Source: Sphagnum compactum
Taxonomy: Eukaryota; Bryophyta; Sphagnopsida; Sphagnales
DNA: 64,000 nucleotides
Direction of reading: 5' to 3'
Assembly: GCA_965153455.1 (NCBI GenBank)
Contig: OZ234494.1
Location: 8,990,001 to 9,054,000 of the forward strand
Positions within the stretch are counted from its first letter, which is position 1; each line of letters starts with the position of its first letter. Position numbers and translations under genes: made by a program. Below are positions 57,440 to 64,000 of this stretch, one piece after another. The notes below the pieces were generated by a model, which saw nothing but the letters and a program-made list of their open reading frames with translations, did not search any database and was not told the origin of the DNA.

Positions 57440-57830
57440 TCATTTGTCACATTGAGATCTCCCAAACCATGCAATGTCTTTTGTTGTGTTCTTGGCACCA
57501 TAAGAAACCTCTCAATGAGTAGGTGTGCACCAAGTTGGTTTCACAATGTTTCAACCTATAGTGGAGAAGTTATTGAATATTGAACAAATTTTCACTAGAA
57601 ACCCATTTAAATCAAAACCTAAAATTATAAGGGAATTTGGGTGCCCTCTTGGAAGTGCTGGAAAGCTTGAAGGAAAAAAAAAAAAGACCTACATTGCATG
57701 AGTTATTGAGTTTTGAGTAATTTTTGTGAGTGGAAATTTAATTAATTTAAAAAATATAGGAATTGGAACCAAAAAAAAAGCTTGCATTTAGGCCAACAGC
57801 ACCAGATACACTAGTATTCATAATGATCAA
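57440..57830 (+). repeat. Dispersed repeat, copy B (partner at 4.16-4.56 kb)
   Basis: Parallels 4160-4560 through AATGAGTAGGTGTGCACCAAG, TTATTGAGTTTTGAGTAATTT and GGCCAACAGCACCAG. It lies directly next to copy 3 of the other family, so this region is a stack of old elements. Confidence 0.55.
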
Positions 57831-58780
57831 TCAACTTAACCATTTATGGTCTTTCAATAGCCCTTGTTATGGTGAAAAAATACATGACATGTAGCTTGTG
57901 GTGATTAAAGACATCTCGAGGTTGTATACTGGTTATCAATTTCTCCAAAACGCCCTCAATAAATATGAGTGGTTTTGGATGCTTTCCAGCCCCTTGTGCT
58001 GAAGTTCTTTGAATATTTATTTCAATGGTTTCATTCTTGATCTGCCACTGTTGTGTATGGGACATATTACTAATTACCTCGTCACTAATTTTAATTTAAA
58101 ATCTTTCGTTATTCTTTGAGTCGTGCAAAATCTTCAACTCGATTAGATTTTAGGAATCTATCAGTTTTTGCAGATATGAAAGGTTTCAAAAATCTTGCAA
58201 TTAATTGTATATTTGATAACATTATTACAATTTTGTAATCGGATTGCATTCATTCGTTGGCAGAACATTGTTGTGCATATATCATCCGGAGACAAGATTT
58301 TCTGTTCTCTTCCAGGTGAAGAGCAGCACCCCCCATCCAGAAAATCCCGTTTTGGGATTTCTTGGATGGGATGAAACCCAACCCAACCCCAGGATAGGGT
58401 TCTGGGTTCATAGTTTTTTTTTCCTCACATACATTACTCTTTAACGGTCAGTTTTTTTTTTCTTCCCTCACCCTTTTCCCTACCTACCCCTTACCTCCTG
58501 CTCTCCCCTCCTTCCTCTTTCCCCTCCCTTTCCCGCTCATAATTTCTTTTTCTTTTTTTGGGACCTCTGCATTCTTCTTTCTTTGGTTTTCCTTGTTCCT
58601 TCTTTGTTTCTTCTTTCTATTTTTTGTTTTGTGTTGCTTTGTTTTAAGGTCTTCGTGATTTCTTTTGTTTTTTTTTTTTGTTTTTTTTCTTGTGTCTTTA
58701 TTTGAGAGTTTTGTGGTCTCTTTATTCTTCTTTTGGTTTTGTTTTTTCTTTCTTTCTTATGTCTTTGTGTGTGTGGGGCT
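57831..58780. other. Intergenic; possible promoter region of the 58.8 kb exon
   Basis: A plus-strand frame at 58244-58444 has protein-like parts (STPHPENPVLGFLGWDETQ) but no splice support. From about 58450 to 58560 the plus strand is strongly C/T-rich, as in some plant 5' leaders, just before a candidate first exon at 58781. Confidence 0.35.
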
Positions 58781-58966
58781 ATGGAAAGGGAGGAGAGAAA
58801 TGAAGCGAAAGAGCAACATGAGGAGCAACTAGACGAGGTGAATCTCTTGCAGTCCAGCCCTTCCAAATCAACATTGGTAGTAGAGGTTTGTTGCCATTGC
58901 CATGAGCTCTCGATTGCAGCAATAGTTTGTTGCCTTCACCAAGATTTTTATTTTATTTTACTTTAA
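58781..58966 (+). CDS. Possible first exon of an unrecognised gene
   Basis: The ATG at 58781 opens MEREERNEAKEQHEEQLDEV, then NLLQSSPSKSTLVVE, a hydrophilic, coding-like stretch in the middle of a T-rich surrounding. A donor GTTTGT follows GAG at 58885 in phase 0; unspliced, the frame runs to a stop at 58964-58966. The extreme T-richness downstream would suit an intron. No second exon was identified before the copia element, so the gene is only a suggestion. Confidence 0.35.
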   Translation: MEREERNEAKEQHEEQLDEVNLLQSSPSKSTLVVEVCCHCHELSIAAIVCCLHQDFYFILL

Positions 58967-59890
58967 AATTTATTTCTCTTATTTCTTTTTGCTTTCAGTC
59001 TTTTTCCCTGTTTTTTTTGCTGGTTGTTTTAATACCTTTTTTCTGGCATTTCAAATTTTTTTGAATTTTTTTCTTTCTTTCTCTTTTTTTCCTCTTTTTA
59101 ATATTTTATTATCAGTAATTTTTTTATTCTGGTCTTATATTTCTTTTTTTATTTTCTGTACCTTTTAAAATTTTATTTCTATCTTCTTCTTTTTTTGTTT
59201 CGGTTTTTTTCTGATTTTTTTTGTTCATTTTCTTTATACTGGTTTTTTGGGGTTTTTTAATTTTATGTTTTCTTGGTTTTTTCTTGGATTGTTTCCCCTT
59301 GTTTTCTTTTTTTTTTCTTTTTTCCTGTAATTTTAAAATTTCTGGTTTTATATTTCTAGTTTTATTTATCATTTTATTTGTCGTTTTCATTTTCTGTAAT
59401 TAAAAAATTTTGTTTCTATCTTGTTTCTTTTGTTTCTTTTTTTTTGTTGGTTTTCTTTTTTTTCAATTTGGAGTTTAAGAAATCTGTTTTTTCTGGATTT
59501 TTTCTGTTTTTTCCTTTCTATACTTCTCGAAATAAAAAAATTTAATAATTCTTGTTTTATTTCTGGTTTTCATTTTCTATACTTCATAAAATATATATTT
59601 CTCTCTTTTTTCTTTTCTTTTGTTATTTGAAATGGTTTTTTAATAAATTTTTGGGGGTTTGAAATTTTCTATTTTTTTGGGTTTTTTTTCCTTGTTTTTT
59701 TAATTTTTGTTGTTTCTCTTGTTTGTCATGCTTTTCTTTTTCTTTCTTTTTTCTTGTGTAAATTTTGAAATTCTTATTTATCTCTATTTTTTCTTACTGG
59801 TTTTTTTTCCCCTTCTTTTGGCTTCTTCAATATTGTTTTTGGGGTTTTTAATTTTAATTGTTCTTTTTGTTATATTTTGTGTGTGTGTGG
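58967..59890 (+). repeat. T-rich strand-biased low-complexity region
   Basis: Almost no C or A runs on the plus strand; T dominates with TTTCTT, TTTTGG and TTTCTGG words. The block CATTTTCTGTA, AAATTTTATTTCTATCTT recurs near 59150, 59390 and 59570, suggesting a decayed tandem period near 200-240 bases. Lys-rich frames on the minus strand and Phe-rich frames on the plus strand are artefacts of this bias. Confidence 0.65.
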
Positions 59891-61283
59891 AAAAAGGTAA
59901 ACCCCTCCTTTGTGTGTTGGGCAATTGTTCGAACAAGGACCCATGCCACATGTGAATGGGATCACTTGTGAAATGATGAACTATGAATAAAACTGACATT
60001 GATGCCCACATTGGTAAGAGTTGCTTCTTCCAAGGTGCTCACTCTATTAGGCATTCCAACATGGGGTGTGGGGTATCTTGCCCATGTAATGACCAAATTA
60101 AAGAGGGATGAGAATTTTGTCAATTTTATTTGGGTTAGTAAGGTCTCCTATGCAAAGGGGCTTAGAAATGTTTAGGATAGCCAAAATTGGACAAGAACTA
60201 CATCCAAAAAGGAGCGTGAAAAGGAGATCATTTGACTTGTGAATCACCATGAATTGAAAACGATTCATGGTCGATAAGTTTCATCACATTCAATTTTCAC
60301 TTCAAATTTGCATTGTGTGTTTGACATGTGTTTCCAAGATTATACTCATTGGTTTGTGTGTATGTCCACTTTAGGATTTTAAGTACCACCAAGGAGGCTT
60401 TCATAGTTGACTTGGTGAAGATAATTAATTTTGGCAAATTACCAATTATACACTTGACAATATGTTCAGTTTGCACAAAATGTAGTGGCACATTATCAGA
60501 ATGCAAATGGATTATTATTGAAATCTTTAGTGAGAGTAAGGGTGAGAGCAATTAGCTTGACATTCCATTTTTGGACTAATACACATTTTGTACCATGAAT
60601 TTTCCATGCCACATTCTTGTAAATTAATTTAGCCTCCATGGATATAGCCCATTGACATTGGAAATGAATATATGTAAAGATATCTATTTTTTTAAAAAAG
60701 AATTTTATTTGTACAGAAACAAGGTTATTAAAATCTATATATAATGTATGTGCATCTTGCATTGAACAAAAAATTGATTGGATGTATTGCTAGAACAAGA
60801 GGATATTGCAATTATAGTCCAAACATTTGTGAAAGTTGCATTAAAGCCTAAAGGTATGATTTTGTGCAATACCTTCATAGTAAAAAAATCTTCTATTTCA
60901 TAGTTAGAATTTTGAAATAGTTTATATGCATGATGAGGGTATTGCATTTACACTTTTGCTATGCAATACCCTGGGATAAAAGAAAACATATTCCATCAAC
61001 CCTATCCTTAAACTTAATATACCCCATGATATTGCATAGGCTTTGATCATTTTTTGGTCCATGCAATACCCTAAACCCTAAACTTAACCTTAATACACCC
61101 AAGATGGTACTATATAACCCCAATAGGAATAGAGTAAACCAAATAAGGGTATTGCAATTGAACTAGATTTTTTTACCTTAATATTATGTGAGGCCACAAT
61201 TAAATATTGGTTAACACCCATATTAAAGTATTACATATAGGGTCAACATAAATTATTTCCAATATGTCTTCAGGGTATTACAT
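59891..61283. other. AT-rich flank of copia insertion with repeated GGGTATTGCA word
   Basis: No gene recognised. From 60800 to 61283 the decamer GGGTATTGCA, in both orientations and with variants, occurs about eight times. The copia LTR begins just after one such variant (CAGGGTATTACA). Confidence 0.45.
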
Positions 61284-61806
61284 TGTTGAAATAAATAAAA
61301 TGAAATAATTTCAATTGGCCCAAGGTTATTGTGAATCATCAAAATGATCTAGAGGATATGCATTACTATTGGAAACAACTTGAAAACGAGCAAGAAATGA
61401 AAGCTTCAAGGTTCATGAAATGGAACAATTGTATTAACTAACAAGAATATTACAAATGTTGTATGCTTCAAATGCTATAATCACAAAACTATGGCTTGCA
61501 ACAACTAAAAAGCTTGAAGGTTCTATGTGCACACAAAAACCATGAAAGGAGAGAATGAAAGATTACTCAAAACCACTCCATTATATACTAACTCCTAACC
61601 CTAAAGTAGCCGCCACTTAACCCTAACCTAGCCGCCGCCTAACCCTAGCCGCCACCAAGCCCTAAGTAGCCTCCACTTCCAAACCCTAGCCACCACTATT
61701 CAACCTAACCTAACTACTATAAGGATGTGAATATTATTCATCCTTTTGATGAATGTTTCACACATTCATCAACATTGGGAATTAGAAACGAATAGTATTT
61801 CTAACA
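61284..61806 (-). repeat. 3' long terminal repeat of the copia element
   Basis: On the minus strand it starts TGTTAGAAATAC at 61806, directly after the polypurine tract GAGTGGGAG (61815-61807), and ends TTTCAACA at 61284, giving the usual TG...CA ends and a length of 523 bases. A TATATAA word near 61590 is a plausible promoter. It includes a GGCGGCTAGGGTTAGG-rich stretch near 61610-61690. Confidence 0.85.
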
Positions 61807-61815
61807 CTCCCACTC
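61807..61815 (-). other. Polypurine tract
   Basis: Minus-strand GAGTGGGAG sits directly before the LTR and overlaps the end of the RNase H frame, as expected for the plus-strand primer of a copia element. Confidence 0.75.
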
Positions 61816-63413
61816 TATGAAGTTTCTAATCCGAACATGCTTATCAATTTGTAATGTCGTTCTTTCGGTAATGCTTTGGTAAGCACATCTGCCACCATCT
61901 CTTCCGTTGAACAATATTCGAACGTAACTTCGCCATTTTCAACTCGTTCTTGAACAAAGTGATGCTGAACATCAATGTGCTTTGTTCGAGCATGTTGAGT
62001 GGGATTCTTCGTCAATGATATTGAACCTTGGTTGTCACATCAAATCACCATCGCCTTCTTCTCTTTCATGTACCCTTATTCTTTCATGAGCTTTGTCATC
62101 CATATGGCTTCCTTGGTAACTTGTGTACTTGCCATGTATTCGGCCTCCGTCGTTGACAAAGCAATTATGGGTTGTTGTTTGCTACTCCACGAAGTGGCTC
62201 CACCTCCCATCATGAATACAAACCCTGTGGTGGATCTCCTATCCTCAAGGTCACAGGCCCAATCCGCATCACAATATCCGACCACATCTTGGGGTGATAA
62301 TCCTCCGAAGCGTAATTTGAATTGCAATGTGCCTTGCAAGTATTGAAAAATGCGCTTCACTGCAATCCAATGTTCTAGGCTTGGATTGGCCATGTGTTGA
62401 CTCACCACGCTTATTGGGTATGCCAAATCAGGTCGAGTACACAACATGGCATACATCAAGGATCCCACAGCTTGTTGATAAGGAACCTTCATCATTTCAT
62501 CATCCTTGTTCACATTCTTCTTTAACTTCGTCTTGGGATCAAGTGGCACTCTGATGGCTTTGCAATCCTCCATGCGAAAGCGTTTGAGAATCTCCTTGAG
62601 ATACCCAATTTGGTTGATGTAAAGAAGACGTTGTGCACGATCCCTTTCCACTTCCATGCCAAGGAAAAAATGCAAATCACCAAGATCTTTCATTTCGAAC
62701 TTTCGAGAAAGTTCTTTCTTCACTTGCAAAAGCTTGTCCTTATTATTGCACACCAAAATGAGATCATCGACGTAGACGACGATGAAAAATTTCACATCCT
62801 CGACTTGCGCAACATACACACTAAAGTCTGCATCACTTCTCGTAAACTCGATGTTTTTCAAGAAAGCGTCTAGCTTTTGGTTCCAAGCCCTTAGATATTG
62901 TTTCAAGCCATATAATGACTTGTGAAGCTTACACACAAGATGTTCACCTTCATGTGTGAATCCTTCGGGTTGCTCCATGTAGATCTCCTTTTCAAGGTCA
63001 CCATTGAGAAATGCGGTTTTGACGTCCATTTGATGAATCTCCATGTCTTCAATGGCCGCTAGTGCAAGGATACAATGAATTGACACAAACTTTGCAACGG
63101 GTGCAAAAGTTTCATTGTAATCGACTCCAAATGTTTGGGTGAAACCTCTTGCCACAAGTCTCGCCTTGTACCGTTCGACTTCACGATCGACCCCATGTTT
63201 GATTTTGAACACCCATTTGCAAGAAATGGGTTTTTTACCCTTGGGGAGTGGCACCAAGGACCAAGTGTTGTTGACAAGAAGAAGTCGTATTCTTCTTGCA
63301 TGGCAATCTCCCACTTCTTTGCATCTTCTCCATTCAACGCCTCTTCCACGGTTTGGGGTTCTTCCGAAAATGCCATGGGGGCTCGTTCCACCTCTTTGGT
63401 GGCGACCCACCAA
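61815..63413 (-). pseudogene. pol: Reverse transcriptase and RNase H region of the copia polyprotein
   Basis: The longest open stretch (about 63285-62076) covers the reverse transcriptase and most of RNase H: ARGFTQTFGVDYNETFAPVA, VYVDDLILVCNNKDKL with the catalytic YVDD, the DLGDLHFFLGMEV block, and the RNase H aspartate in YCDADWA. The frame at 63391-63290 supplies the preceding part (PQTVEEALNGEDAKKWEIAM) in another frame, showing a small insertion or deletion near 63290. After LMKE a TAA at 62078-62076 and a TGA separate the last piece (62015-61815) with HARTKHIDVQHHF. The parts are well preserved, so the element died fairly recently, an inference. Confidence 0.9.
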
Positions 63414-63432
63414 TCACGAGGTCACTCCTACG

Positions 63433-64000
63433 TTATCTTTGGGGCCTTTCTCTTGGTCCATCTTGTTGTGGTTCATTCAAACCCTCATCTTGTGATGAAG
63501 CAAATTCTTCTTCCGAAGAAGAGTTTGTTGTAGATTCATCACCTTCCACATCTTCCGCTGGTCTTACTTTCAAAGATATAGGATTAACATCCTTCACAAG
63601 TTCGTCGACTTCATCCACAACAAGGTGTTCTATTTGGTTTGAAAGGGGTCTCTTATCACGAACACCTTCTACTTCTTCCATCCCTTCAAGGAACACAACA
63701 TCTCGACTTTTAATGATCCTTTTGACTTATAGACACATTAAGCGATATGCTTTGGTCCCTTCACAATACCCTAGAAACACACAAGGTATGGATTTGGACT
63801 CTAATTTGCTTCTCTTTTCATCTGGAATGTGTGCAAATGTTTTGCAACCAAAAACTCTCAAATGAGATACATCCGACTTTGTACCGGTCCACGCTTCTTG
63901 TGGGGTCTTTGAATCAAGAGCTTTAGTTGGGCATCGATTCTTGATGTAAACCGTCGTGTTCACCGCCTCCGCCCAAAACTCCAAGTCAAATCCTTGTGCA
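63433..64000 (-). pseudogene. pol: Integrase C-terminal part and linker of the copia polyprotein
   Basis: From the window edge the frame reads the copia GKTPQEAW-like block (TPQEAWTGTKSDVSHLRVFG) and CVFLGYCEGTKAYRL, then a TAA at about 63728. The same frame continues past it with KRIIKSRDVVFLEGM, as in the conserved end of the integrase, and an acidic Ser-rich linker to 63433. The catalytic DDE core is outside the window. Confidence 0.85.

Larger units (their letters stand above)
61284..64000 (-). mobile_element. Defective Ty1/copia retrotransposon, 3' part
   Basis: Reading leftwards from the window end: integrase C-terminal part (EAVNTTVYIKNRCPTKAL, VFGCKTFAHIP), a linker, then reverse transcriptase (WVFKIKHGVDREVERYKARL, MDVKTAFLNGDL, YVDDLI), then RNase H (GYCDADWA, ALSTTEAEYMA, DVLTKALPKE), and the 3' LTR. 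This order, integrase before reverse transcriptase, defines Ty1/copia. The polyprotein is broken by an in-frame stop after the integrase part near 63728, a frame change near 63430, another near 63290, and stops TAA and TGA between reverse transcriptase and the end of RNase H. The element cannot make its proteins. The 5' LTR, gag and protease lie beyond the window, so age and target duplication cannot be judged. Confidence 0.93.

Noticed and set aside
59124-59390. Lys-rich minus-strand ORF
   Set aside because: Direct result of the T-rich plus strand; no sequence complexity.
62000-63865. Plus-strand ORFs opposite the copia element
   Set aside because: Shadows of the polyprotein on the minus strand.

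Overview
The window looks like nuclear DNA of a land plant (streptophyte). It has spliced GT-AG genes, a GROWTH-REGULATING FACTOR-type QLQ domain, an armadillo-repeat protein of a plant type, plant-type TTTAGGG telomere-like repeats, and a Ty1/copia element. Gene density is very low and the sequence is AT-rich with many decayed transposons. This would fit a large repeat-rich genome such as a seed-free plant, but the species is an inference I cannot settle from sequence alone.

Layout: 1-9.3 kb is repeats, including two MITE-like elements, a dispersed repeat, and a decayed hAT transposase on the minus strand near 7.4-8.5 kb. At 9.4-11.3 kb on the minus strand is an unrecognised five-exon gene whose splice phases agree throughout. 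At 13.9-18.1 kb on the plus strand is a four-exon gene for a predicted 1185-residue, largely low-complexity protein with no domain I recognise. From 18.5 to 41 kb the DNA is almost wholly repeats and decayed coding sequence: tandem duplications at 18.6, 20.0 and 30.0 kb, unidentified plus-strand relics at 19-23 kb, a decayed coiled-coil/RING-like gene on the minus strand at 24.8-28.5 kb with a minisatellite inside it, a LINE reverse-transcriptase relic at 32.6-33.3 kb, and another relic at 37.9 kb.

At 42.8-45.5 kb on the plus strand is an intact three-exon ARM-repeat gene, probably with a noncoding first exon near 41.5-41.7 kb. At 48.3-48.5 kb there is a perfect hairpin next to inverted telomere-like repeats, followed by a second copy of the first MITE. 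At 53.8-54.8 kb a GC-rich island on the minus strand carries the QLQ exon of a GRF gene; I could not find the WRC domain that should follow. At 58.8 kb there may be the first exon of another plus-strand gene, followed by more than 1 kb of strongly T-rich DNA. From 61.3 kb to the end lies a defective copia retrotransposon on the minus strand, with its 3' LTR inside the window and its 5' end outside.

I see no operon-like organisation. The genes appear to be independent islands in transposon-derived DNA. No tRNA, rRNA, CRISPR array or replication origin was recognised.
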